The position numbers and the translations under genes are program-made. Shown one piece after another: positions 6,294 to 13,568 of a stretch of 13,568 nucleotides of DNA (within the stretch, counting starts at the first letter, position 1; each line of letters starts with the position of its first letter). Where the stretch lies: contig JAFDXS010000013.1 of the NCBI GenBank assembly GCA_018267795.1, positions 1 to 13,568 on the forward strand. Reading direction: 5' to 3'. A model generated the notes under the pieces. It had not been told where the DNA came from. It did no database searches and was given only the letters and a program-made list of their open reading frames with translations. This stretch comes from Bacteroidota bacterium. GTDB lineage: Bacteria > Bacteroidota > Bacteroidia > Chitinophagales > Chitinophagaceae.

Positions 6294-7637
6294 ATGAAGC
6301 GAAATGCTTTTTATGCGCTGCTGCTGGGTGCATCTGTTCTTACAGGTACACAGGCATCAGCCAAGATCAATTTTGTAGAATATGATCTCCCTAACGGATT
6401 ACACGTAATCCTCCATGAAGACCACGCTACCCCCATTGTAGCGGTTTCTGTAATGTACCATGTAGGCTCAAAAAACGAAGATCCTACACGTACCGGTTTT
6501 GCGCACTTCTTCGAGCACCTTTTATTTGAAGGCAGTGACAACATTAAACGCGGCGAATACATGAAGCTGGTACAATCTGCCGGTGGACAGCTGAACGCTA
6601 ACACCACACAAGACCGTACTTATTATTATGAGGAACTGCCATCAAACCAACTGGAACTGGCATTGTGGATGGAGTCTGAACGCATGCTGCATGCGAAGAT
6701 CGATACAATAGGTGTGGAAACACAGCGCAAAGTGGTAAAGGAAGAGAAGAAACTTCGCTATGACAATACTCCTTATGGTCAATGGCAGAGTGTGATATAT
6801 GAAAACGCTTTCACTACACATCCTTACCGCTGGACACCAATAGGTAAAGAACAATATATAGACCAGGCAAAGCTGTCTGAGTTTATGGATTTCTATAAAA
6901 CATTCTATGTGCCTAACAATGCAGTGCTGGTAATAGGTGGTGATATAGATATTAACAAAACAAAGGAACTGATAAGCAAATACTACGGCGATATTCCTAA
7001 AGGAACAAAAGCTATACCTCGCCCTACTGAAATGGAACCGCAGCAGAAAGCTGAGAAGATTGTACATTTCTACGATAACGTACAGTTGCCAGCTGTGTTT
7101 ATGGCGTATCATGTACCACAGCTGGGCACTACTGATTACTATGCTATGCAATTGTTGACACAGCTGTTATCTCAGGGTAAGAGCTCACGTTTCCAGAAAG
7201 AAATAGCTGACAAGCAACAAAAGGCGTTGGCTGTAGGCGCATTTGCACCACCAAGCGAAGACCCGGGTATAGCAGTAATGTATGGTATAGCCAATGCGGG
7301 TGTGAAAGCAGAAGACCTGGAAGCATCTATGCTTGCTGAAGTAGATAAGGTAAAGAAAAACCTGATAAGCGATGAAGAATACCAAAAGCTGAGAAACCAG
7401 GCTGAAAATGACTTCATAACTCAGAATGAAAAAGTATCGGGTGTAATAGATAACCTTGCTACCTATTATACATTCAACCATGATGCTAACCTGATAAATA
7501 CAGAACTGGAACGCTATAACAAAATAACAAAGGAAGACCTGAAACGCGTAGCTGATAAATATTTTACAAATGAGAACCGCCTTGTAGTTTACTACTTGCC
7601 AAAATCGGAAGAAAAGAAAACTGAAGGAAAGAAATAA
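6294..7637 (+). CDS. Exported M16 zinc protease, catalytic subunit
   Basis: This 447-residue member of peptidase family M16 (insulinase / processing-peptidase type, M16B size) should act in the periplasm or outside the inner membrane. Residues 1-23 form a signal peptide (MKR, hydrophobic core, cleavage near ASA). The zinc site is HFFEH at 71-75 (ligands H71 and H75, catalytic E74), with the third ligand in VVKEEKK (E150 or E151). The C-terminal half-domain follows from about 210. At the place where an active partner carries the conserved Arg and Tyr, this protein has A305 and L312, so it lacks the substrate-binding pair. The ATG at 6294 is chosen over an upstream start at 6192, which would bury the signal peptide and the promoter. 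The partner gene begins 44 bases downstream. Confidence 0.93.
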   Translation: MKRNAFYALLLGASVLTGTQASAKINFVEYDLPNGLHVILHEDHATPIVAVSVMYHVGSKNEDPTRTGFAHFFEHLLFEGSDNIKRGEYMKLVQSAGGQLNANTTQDRTYYYEELPSNQLELALWMESERMLHAKIDTIGVETQRKVVKEEKKLRYDNTPYGQWQSVIYENAFTTHPYRWTPIGKEQYIDQAKLSEFMDFYKTFYVPNNAVLVIGGDIDINKTKELISKYYGDIPKGTKAIPRPTEMEPQQKAEKIVHFYDNVQLPAVFMAYHVPQLGTTDYYAMQLLTQLLSQGKSSRFQKEIADKQQKALAVGAFAPPSEDPGIAVMYGIANAGVKAEDLEASMLAEVDKVKKNLISDEEYQKLRNQAENDFITQNEKVSGVIDNLATYYTFNHDANLINTELERYNKITKEDLKRVADKYFTNENRLVVYYLPKSEEKKTEGKK

Positions 7638-7681
7638 GGTATCATTAAAAACATTTAGCTAAACGCTTCAAAAAATTAATT

Positions 7682-9784
7682 ATGAAAAAAATCATATTCC
7701 CCATACTCACATTAGCGCTGGCTGCGTCTGTATCAGCATCAGCCCAGTCGCTTGACCGCAGCGTACGCCCAAAGGCTGGCCCTGCACCGGAAATTAAGTT
7801 AGGTAAGACAGAAGAATTTACATTGCCTAATGGCCTTCGCGTATTCGTGGTAGAAAACCATAAGCTGCCTGTAATATCATGCGATATACAGCTGGATATA
7901 AAGCCTGCCCTTGCAGGTAATGAAGCCGGCTATAAAGACATGCTGTCTGAATTGCTGACCAGCGGCACTAAAACACGCTCTAAGGACCAACTGAATAAAG
8001 AAATAGACTTTATTGGTGCCAGCATAAATGCATCTGACGATGAGATAGCAGGCAGCGGCCTGAAGAAACATGCTGATAAGATACTGGAGCTGATGAGTGA
8101 TATAGCTATCAATGCAAACTTTAAGCAGGAAGAGCTTGATAAAATAAAAAAACGCACATTGTCAGGTCTTGAAACCGAAGAAAATGATCCTGATGCAATG
8201 GGCAGAAATGTGAGCGCGGCTGTAAACTTCGGCCCTGCACACCCGTATGGTGAAGTGCCTAATAAAAAGACAGTAAGCAATGTAACACTGAAGACATGCG
8301 ACTTCTACTATCATACTTACTTCCGTCCTAATGTAGCTTATATGGCTATAGTAGGTGATGTAACTGTAGATGAAGTAAAGCCAATGATCGAAAAATATTT
8401 CGGCAGCTGGCAGAAAGCAGAAGTGCCAACTACTTCTTATTCACGTTATCCACTACCGACTACGACTAAGGTTGTTTTTGTTCCGCGCGTGGGTGCTGTA
8501 CAGAGCGTAGTAAACGTTACTTATCCGATAGACCTGAAGCCGGGTAATGAAGATGTAATAAAAGCGCGCGTGCTTAATACTATTCTTGGTGGTGGTTCTC
8601 AGGGACGTTTGTTCCTTGACCTGCGTGAAAAACATGGCTGGACTTATGGTTCTTACTCTTCTATAAAAGATGACCAGTTTGACGGTACTTTCACAGCTTA
8701 TGTAAAATGCCGTAACAATGTATCTGACAGTGCAGTAGCTGCAATACTGGATGAAATGAATCGCCTGCGCAATGAAAAAGTAGCTGCAGAAGATCTGCAA
8801 AATTCAATTACATATATGTCAGGCGGTTTTGCAATAGCGCTTGAAGACCCTGCACGAGTAGCACAGTATGCGATAAACATTGAGCGCTACCACATGCCAA
8901 AGAACTACTATAAAGACTACCTGAAAACATTGAGTGCAGTAAATGCTGACGACATACAAAATATGGCCCGGAAATACATACTGCCTGATAATGCTAACGT
9001 GGTAGTAGTAGGCAGCAAAGATGAAGTAGCTAAGACACTTACTAAATTCGCTAAAGACGGTACTATATCATACTATAATAGTTATGGCGAAAGCATTAAG
9101 CCGGTAGAAATGTCTGCTGCGCCTACCAATATTACTGCTGACGAAGTAATGAAAAAGTATATTAATGCAATAGGCGGTGCAAAAGCCATCAATGGTATTA
9201 AAGACATAAAAACAGTAATGGCAGCACAGGCACAGGGAATGCAGCTAACTATTACTGAAATGAAGAAAGCGCCGGGCATGTTTGTGGAAGAAGTAGCCGG
9301 CAACATGAATGGACAGAAAATGGTATTCCAGAAACAAGCTTTTAATGGTACTAAAGGCTACCAGGAACAGCAAGGCCAGAAGCAAGACATGGATGCCAAT
9401 GACCTAGAAGAAACCAAGGCAGAAGCTGATATTTATATAGACCTGCACCCTGAGAAATATGGCATTAAGCGTACGGTAAAAGGTGTAGAAGCAGTAAATG
9501 GCAGTGACGCCTATGTAGTAGAAGCGGTAAATGCTAAAGGCAAAAAGACTACCGAATACTATGACAAGGCATCCGGCCTGCTGGTGAAAAAAGTACAAAG
9601 CCAGGAAACACCGCAAGGTGCTATATCCCAAACTTCAGAATACAGCGACTATAAAGAAGTGCCGGGTGGCAATGGCTATAAGATATATTATAAAGTAAAA
9701 GAATCAGTTGGTCCTCAGGTAATAGCCGCAGAAGTACAATCTGTAGAAGTAAACAAAGGAATACCGGATTCAGAATTCAATTAA
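7682..9784 (+). CDS. M16 partner lacking zinc site, with LolA-like tail
   Basis: The 700-residue protein is exported (signal peptide 1-22, cleavage near SAQS). Residues 40-475 are two M16 half-domains. Where HxxEH should be, it reads DMLSE (86-90), so zinc cannot bind and this copy is not catalytic by itself. The substrate-binding pair is kept: R315 in LREKHGWTYG and Y322, seven apart as in active M16 enzymes. Known two-subunit M16B proteases divide these roles in this way, so it should pair with the product of the gene 44 bases upstream. Residues about 484-700 are an added domain, beginning ADEVMKKYINAIGGAKAING and rich in short strands, resembling the LolA/lipoprotein-sorting-like domains of Bacteroidota; this assignment is less certain. 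The gene ends at a strong terminator. Confidence 0.92.
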   Translation: MKKIIFPILTLALAASVSASAQSLDRSVRPKAGPAPEIKLGKTEEFTLPNGLRVFVVENHKLPVISCDIQLDIKPALAGNEAGYKDMLSELLTSGTKTRSKDQLNKEIDFIGASINASDDEIAGSGLKKHADKILELMSDIAINANFKQEELDKIKKRTLSGLETEENDPDAMGRNVSAAVNFGPAHPYGEVPNKKTVSNVTLKTCDFYYHTYFRPNVAYMAIVGDVTVDEVKPMIEKYFGSWQKAEVPTTSYSRYPLPTTTKVVFVPRVGAVQSVVNVTYPIDLKPGNEDVIKARVLNTILGGGSQGRLFLDLREKHGWTYGSYSSIKDDQFDGTFTAYVKCRNNVSDSAVAAILDEMNRLRNEKVAAEDLQNSITYMSGGFAIALEDPARVAQYAINIERYHMPKNYYKDYLKTLSAVNADDIQNMARKYILPDNANVVVVGSKDEVAKTLTKFAKDGTISYYNSYGESIKPVEMSAAPTNITADEVMKKYINAIGGAKAINGIKDIKTVMAAQAQGMQLTITEMKKAPGMFVEEVAGNMNGQKMVFQKQAFNGTKGYQEQQGQKQDMDANDLEETKAEADIYIDLHPEKYGIKRTVKGVEAVNGSDAYVVEAVNAKGKKTTEYYDKASGLLVKKVQSQETPQGAISQTSEYSDYKEVPGGNGYKIYYKVKESVGPQVIAAEVQSVEVNKGIPDSEFN

Positions 9785-9803
9785 TATTTATTGTTATTTG
9801 TAT

Positions 9804-9834
9804 AAAAAGACCACCTGCAAATGGTGGTCTTTTT
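9804..9834 (+). terminator. M16 operon terminator
   Basis: AAAAAGACCACC pairs perfectly with GGTGGTCTTTTT (12 bases) around the loop TGCAAAT, 20 bases past the stop codon. The A-rich left and U-rich right ends make it symmetrical, but there is no gene on the minus strand for it to serve. Confidence 0.92.
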
Positions 9835-9879
9835 ATTTATTTTATGTGCGGTGTGGTTATTAAAGCCGAGCATTCTCCT

Positions 9880-9887
9880 TACCTTTG
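9880..9887 (+). promoter_or_regulatory. miaB operon -7 element (TACCTTTG)
   Basis: TACCTTTG fits TAnnTTTG exactly and ends 19 bases before the ATG at 9907, the same spacing as at the M16 operon. It follows the M16 terminator and should drive the whole miaB-lptE operon. No clear -33 box is seen. Confidence 0.65.
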
Positions 9888-9906
9888 TACCCCGAAAACT
9901 GTAAAT

Positions 9907-11331
9907 ATGGCAGAAACTCTGCAAAAAGTAACTGATGAGCTGAGGCAGGGAGAAACATTTGCTCCTTTCGCTGAAGACCCTAATTTATACACAAAGAAGT
10001 TCTATATAGAAAGTTATGGATGCCAAATGAATTTCAGTGATAGTGAAATAGTGGCTGCCATTTTGAACGAAGAAGGCTTTGGCGCTACCCGTAACTACGA
10101 AGATGCAGATCTTGTACTATTAAATACCTGCTCCATTCGTGAAAAGGCGGAGCAAACAGTGCGTAATCGCCTGCAGGCTTTTCGCAAAGTGAAGGAGCAG
10201 AAGCCAGGCATGCTGGTAGGGGTGCTGGGCTGTATGGCGGAGCGTCTGAAAGCTAAGTTCCTGGAAGAAGAAAAGCTTGTAGATATAGTAGTAGGCCCGG
10301 ATGCATACCGTAGCCTACCAGGACTAATAGAAGAAGCGGAAGGAGGCCAGAAAAGTGTGAATGTGCTGCTAAGCCGTGAAGAAACCTATGCTAATATATC
10401 GCCCGTGCGCCTGGACAGTAATGGTGTAACGGCTTTCGTGAGCATTATGCGTGGCTGCAATAATATGTGCACTTTCTGTGTAGTGCCCTTCACGCGTGGC
10501 CGTGAGCGCAGCCGTGAGGCGGTGAGTATTATTAATGAATGTAAAGACCTGTTCGATAGAGGCTTCAAAGAAGTTACTTTATTAGGCCAGAATGTAGATA
10601 GCTACTACTTTAACGAAGGAGAAGGCCTTGAAAATGCTGTAACCTTTGCCAAACTGCTGGAAATGGTGGCGCTGATATCGCCATTGCTGCGTGTGCGCTT
10701 TAGTACATCCCATCCTAAAGACATAACAGACGATGTATTGCATACGATGGCTAAGTACCCTAATATATGCAAATACATACACCTACCCGTGCAAGCTGGT
10801 AATACCCGCATACTGCAACTGATGAACCGTACCTATACACGGGAATGGTACCTGAATAGAGTGCAGCGCATTCGCGAGATAATGCCTGACTGTGGGTTGA
10901 GCACTGATATAATTACAGGCTTTTGCAGTGAAACAGATGAGGAACACGCGGATACATTGAGCCTAATGGAGGCATCGCGGTTTGATATGGCCTATATGTT
11001 TTCTTATAGCGAACGCCCGGGTACCCTGGCTGCAAGACGCTACAAGGATGACGTGCCTGAAGACGTGAAGCAGAGAAGGCTGGAAGAGATCATAAAACTG
11101 CAAAATGGCCATTCGCGCGAAAGCTATAAAAATGATATAGGTAAGATTTTTGAGGTGCTAATAGAGGGCAATAGCAAACGTAGCGATAAGGACTGGTGTG
11201 GACGTAACAGCCAAAACAAAATGGTGGTATTCCCTAAAGGAAATGCAAACTTAAATAAAGGTGACTATGCTATGGTGAAAATCAATGAAGCAACTTCAGC
11301 AACATTGATAGGGGAGATGATCAATAATTAA
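9907..11331 (+). CDS. miaB: tRNA A37 methylthiotransferase MiaB
   Basis: MiaB is a cytoplasmic radical-SAM enzyme that adds the 2-methylthio group to N6-isopentenyladenosine at position 37 of tRNAs reading UNN codons. In this 474-residue protein the N-terminal UPF0004 domain binds the auxiliary 4Fe-4S cluster through C39 (ESYGCQMN), C75 (LNTCSIRE) and C109 (LGCMAE). The radical-SAM domain has C184, C188 and C191 in MRGCNNMCTFCVVPFTRGRE. A TRAM domain closes the chain (about 409-473). SHPKD (268-272) and HLPVQAGN (292-299) are further family segments. CVVPFTRGRERSR favours MiaB over RimO and MtaB. The ATG at 9907 is chosen; an upstream ATG at 9844 would add 21 non-conserved residues and lies before the promoter. 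It leads the operon. Confidence 0.96.
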   Translation: MAETLQKVTDELRQGETFAPFAEDPNLYTKKFYIESYGCQMNFSDSEIVAAILNEEGFGATRNYEDADLVLLNTCSIREKAEQTVRNRLQAFRKVKEQKPGMLVGVLGCMAERLKAKFLEEEKLVDIVVGPDAYRSLPGLIEEAEGGQKSVNVLLSREETYANISPVRLDSNGVTAFVSIMRGCNNMCTFCVVPFTRGRERSREAVSIINECKDLFDRGFKEVTLLGQNVDSYYFNEGEGLENAVTFAKLLEMVALISPLLRVRFSTSHPKDITDDVLHTMAKYPNICKYIHLPVQAGNTRILQLMNRTYTREWYLNRVQRIREIMPDCGLSTDIITGFCSETDEEHADTLSLMEASRFDMAYMFSYSERPGTLAARRYKDDVPEDVKQRRLEEIIKLQNGHSRESYKNDIGKIFEVLIEGNSKRSDKDWCGRNSQNKMVVFPKGNANLNKGDYAMVKINEATSATLIGEMINN

Positions 11332-11357
11332 TAAGTAAACTTAAAAGAGTTTAGAGC

Positions 11358-12584
11358 ATGGAGATTCAAAGTATAAAAAACAGGTTTGGTATTATAGGCA
11401 ATTCGCCTGCGCTCAATCATGCATTGAATACAGCAGTGCAAGTGGCAAATACTGACTTGTCTGTGCTAATAGTGGGGGAGAGCGGCGTAGGTAAAGAGGC
11501 ATTTTCAAACATCATTCATGCATTATCATCAAGAAAACACAACCCTTTTATAGCTGTAAACTGTGGCGCTATACCCGAAGGTACAATAGATAGTGAATTG
11601 TTTGGCCATGAAAAAGGATCGTTTACCGGTGCTGTAGATAGCCGCAAAGGTTATTTTGAAACAGTAAGCGGTGGTACCATATTTCTGGATGAAATAGGTG
11701 AAATGCCATTGGGTACACAGGCAAGACTGCTGCGTGTACTGGAAACCGGGGAGTTTATACGCGTAGGTTCATCCAAAGTTCAGAAAACAGATGTGCGTGT
11801 AATAGCTGCTACCAATCGTGATTTACTGGAATATACACAACAAGGAAAATTTCGCGAAGATCTTTATTACCGTTTAAGCACAGTGCCTATACGAGTGCCA
11901 TCACTTAGAGACAGGCCTGATGATATACCATTGTTATTTAGAAAGTTTGCTTCGGACTTCTCAGAAAAATATAAGACACAATCCGTACAGCTTGATACAG
12001 CGGCACAACAACTACTGGTAACCTATACATGGCCCGGCAATGTGCGTGAACTAAAAAATATAGCAGAGCAGGTATCTGTATTAAGTACTGATAAATTAAT
12101 AACAGCGGAAGTATTTCAACGCTTTCTGCCGCAACGGGAGGGCTCTCGTAGCCTGGCGCTAATGCCGACTAGTACCGGTAACAACTCTAATGCCGACTTT
12201 AGCACGGAGCGGGATATACTCTATAAGCTGTTCTTCGACCTGAAAAAGGATATGAATGATTTGAAGCAAATGATTTTTGATGTAGCACAGCACCAGGGAT
12301 ACCCTACAGCAAATGCATCTGAAAATCTTTTGCCTGTTTATAACAGTACTCCTGAGCCTGTTGTAACACCAGCACCGTATAATGCCAGCACACCAATTTT
12401 CATCCAGTCGAATGAGCCGCATGAAGAGGTGGAGGAAACACTGCAATTGGCTGAAAGAGAAAAAGAGTTTATAACCAAAGCATTGAAAAAACACAAAAGC
12501 CGCCGCCGTGATGCTGCAAACGAACTGGGAATATCAGAACGTACCCTATACAGAAAAATCAAAGAATACGGTATTAAAGAGTAA
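11358..12584 (+). CDS. Sigma-54 activator, no sensor domain
   Basis: The 408-residue protein is a sigma-54-dependent transcription activator (bacterial enhancer-binding protein). The AAA+ domain begins almost at the N-terminus, with Walker A GESGVGKE (40-47), the sigma-54 contact loop GSFTGA (87-92), Walker B GGTIFLDE (105-112) and arginine-finger region FREDLYYRL (165-173). WPGNVRELKN lies at 225-234. A poorly conserved linker with a short coiled-coil-like part (282-313) and a Pro-rich part (325-346) leads to a Fis-type helix-turn-helix (about 366-405: RRRDAANELGISERTLYRKI). There is no receiver, GAF or PAS domain, so it is likely controlled by its level or by a partner. It starts 26 bases after miaB and ends 10 before lptE. 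Its target promoters are unknown. Confidence 0.95.
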   Translation: MEIQSIKNRFGIIGNSPALNHALNTAVQVANTDLSVLIVGESGVGKEAFSNIIHALSSRKHNPFIAVNCGAIPEGTIDSELFGHEKGSFTGAVDSRKGYFETVSGGTIFLDEIGEMPLGTQARLLRVLETGEFIRVGSSKVQKTDVRVIAATNRDLLEYTQQGKFREDLYYRLSTVPIRVPSLRDRPDDIPLLFRKFASDFSEKYKTQSVQLDTAAQQLLVTYTWPGNVRELKNIAEQVSVLSTDKLITAEVFQRFLPQREGSRSLALMPTSTGNNSNADFSTERDILYKLFFDLKKDMNDLKQMIFDVAQHQGYPTANASENLLPVYNSTPEPVVTPAPYNASTPIFIQSNEPHEEVEETLQLAEREKEFITKALKKHKSRRRDAANELGISERTLYRKIKEYGIKE

Positions 12585-12594
12585 TTTAGTTATC

Positions 12595-13092
12595 ATGCGC
12601 AGGTTATTCTGTTTTATTCCTATTCTGCTTATTGCACTTACCGGCTGTGGCGTGTATAGCTTTACCGGCGCTAATATAGAAGGGAAGAACATAAATGTTC
12701 ATGTGCTGGAAAACCATTCGCCGAATGTAGTGCCAAGCCTTACATCGACCCTGACGGAAAAGATTCGCAGCCGTATCTTATCACAAACAGGGCTTGCACC
12801 TGTAAATAGTGATAATGCAGACTACGACCTATCCGGGGCTATAACGGGCTATACCGTAACAATTTCCGGTGCGGCAGGTACACAGCAGGTAGCCAAGAAC
12901 AGGCTTACTATAAGTGTAGAAATTACATTTAAGAACAGGCTGAATGATAAGGCCAGCTTTAAACAAACCTTTACCCGTTTTTCGGATTTTGATGGCAGCC
13001 AGACCCTGCAAAACGTAGAAAATGCATTGATAGATGACATAGGGAACCAACTGGCTGATGATATATTTAATAAAGCATTCGTAAATTGGTAA
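12595..13092 (+). CDS. lptE: LPS-assembly lipoprotein LptE
   Basis: LptE is the outer-membrane lipoprotein that plugs the LptD barrel and helps insert lipopolysaccharide into the outer leaflet. The 165-residue precursor has a lipoprotein signal peptide with the lipobox LTGC (acylated C18), followed by GVYSFTGANIEGKNI, the usual start of the Bacteroidota form. Further on, the pattern NRLTISVEITFKNR (about 101-114), FTRFSDF and LADDIFNKAFVNW at the end matches this lineage's LptE. It is shorter than many but complete. The ATG at 12595 is used; a longer frame from 12508 lies inside the preceding gene and would spoil the signal peptide. It starts 10 bases after the sigma-54 activator and ends 16 bases before the next gene, so it is part of the same operon. 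Confidence 0.92.
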   Translation: MRRLFCFIPILLIALTGCGVYSFTGANIEGKNINVHVLENHSPNVVPSLTSTLTEKIRSRILSQTGLAPVNSDNADYDLSGAITGYTVTISGAAGTQQVAKNRLTISVEITFKNRLNDKASFKQTFTRFSDFDGSQTLQNVENALIDDIGNQLADDIFNKAFVNW

Positions 13093-13108
13093 TAGTTTAA
13101 GGATAATT

Positions 13109-13568
13109 ATGATAACACAATCTTCCATACCATATATAACGCAAATGCTGGACGAACCTCATTTGCTATCGGAAACAGACCAGGAAACAGTAACTGCACT
13201 GATAGAAGCGTTTCCATACTTTGTACCTGCAAGGTATATGGAAGCAGCTGAGCAGCATAGACTGGAGCCGTTTGCAGCGTCCACTATGTCTATGATGCAG
13301 CTATACAGAGGTAACTGGTTGCTCTACTGGCAATTTATGCAGGATGCGCTTGGTGAGCAAGCACTGGATGCAACTACCCTGGCCGAGAAAATGAAAGAAG
13401 AAGCTGAAGAGCCACACTTAACACCGCAAGAGGAAGAAATACTGAGCGCTGAAGAGGCGTATATAACACCTGAAGTAGAAGAAATAGTGATGGCTGAAGA
13501 AACGAATTACTTTTTCGAAGAAACTAAAAATGAACCTGTAGTAGCAGAAAACGACGAGACATTGATAT
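13109..13568 (+). CDS. Acidic hypothetical protein, cut by window end
   Basis: An open frame starts at ATG 13109 (MITQSSIPYITQMLDEPHLL) and runs without a stop to the window's last base, giving 153 residues of a longer protein. The first 85 residues look folded and helical, with ALIEAFPYFVPARYMEA (30-46) and YRGNWLLYWQFMQDAL (66-81). The rest is very acidic, with many Glu and several EE runs, and is probably disordered. It has no signal peptide. Genes of this kind, with a short N-terminal helical region and a long acidic part, often follow lptE in Bacteroidota; that is memory, not shown here. It lies 16 bases after lptE and should be co-transcribed with it. Function unknown. Confidence 0.8.
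   Translation, partial: MITQSSIPYITQMLDEPHLLSETDQETVTALIEAFPYFVPARYMEAAEQHRLEPFAASTMSMMQLYRGNWLLYWQFMQDALGEQALDATTLAEKMKEEAEEPHLTPQEEEILSAEEAYITPEVEEIVMAEETNYFFEETKNEPVVAENDETLI

Noticed and set aside
6642..7151. 169-residue minus-strand frame inside the M16 protease gene
   Set aside because: It is antisense to an unmistakable M16 domain and rich in Cys, Phe, Tyr and His without any pattern.
12508..12594. 29-residue N-terminal extension of lptE
   Set aside because: It overlaps the sigma-54 activator gene and would place the lipoprotein signal peptide internally.

Overview
The window looks like chromosomal DNA of a member of the Bacteroidota, most likely of the Chitinophagaceae or a near relative. 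Three things point there: the gene content and order (miaB, a sigma-54 activator, then lptE, and a separate M16 protease pair); the lack of Shine-Dalgarno sequences before most starts; and the primary-sigma -7 element TAnnTTTG about 17-19 bases before several start codons. No rRNA, tRNA, CRISPR array, integrase or complete insertion sequence was seen.

Layout. Positions 1-1330 are AT-rich and accessory in character: a doubtful small membrane ORF on the minus strand, a paired-hairpin REP-like element (320-368), and an unrecognised 212-residue protein with a coiled coil and a hydrophobic tail. A mostly empty stretch with a 22-base tandem repeat follows. Next come a YCII-like small protein (+) and an unknown 85-residue protein (-), convergent on one shared hairpin terminator. 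A five-helix membrane protein with a MORN-type tail (2173-3234) converges on sucC, and their shared boundary carries the sucC terminator.

Positions 3285-6180 are three minus-strand housekeeping genes: sucC (TCA cycle succinyl-CoA synthetase beta), a DUF72 protein, and a HAD sugar-phosphate phosphatase that closely resembles E. coli HxpB. From a divergent promoter, 6294-9784 encodes two exported M16 peptidase-family proteins in an operon. The first keeps the zinc site HxxEH and has lost the Arg/Tyr pair. The second has lost the zinc site and keeps Arg/Tyr, so the two probably form one heterodimeric protease. The second also carries an extra C-terminal domain that looks LolA-like. A strong terminator closes this operon.

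Positions 9907-13568 form a tight operon: miaB (tRNA methylthiolation), a sigma-54 activator without a sensor domain, the LPS-transport lipoprotein lptE, and an acidic protein cut by the window edge. The spacings of 26, 10 and 16 bases suggest co-transcription from a TACCTTTG promoter.

I found no clearly new multi-gene system. The observations most worth following are the complementary M16 pair with its domain fusion, a 12-base inverted repeat shared by the two divergent promoters at 6190-6282, the REP-like element, and the unknown 212-residue protein beside it.
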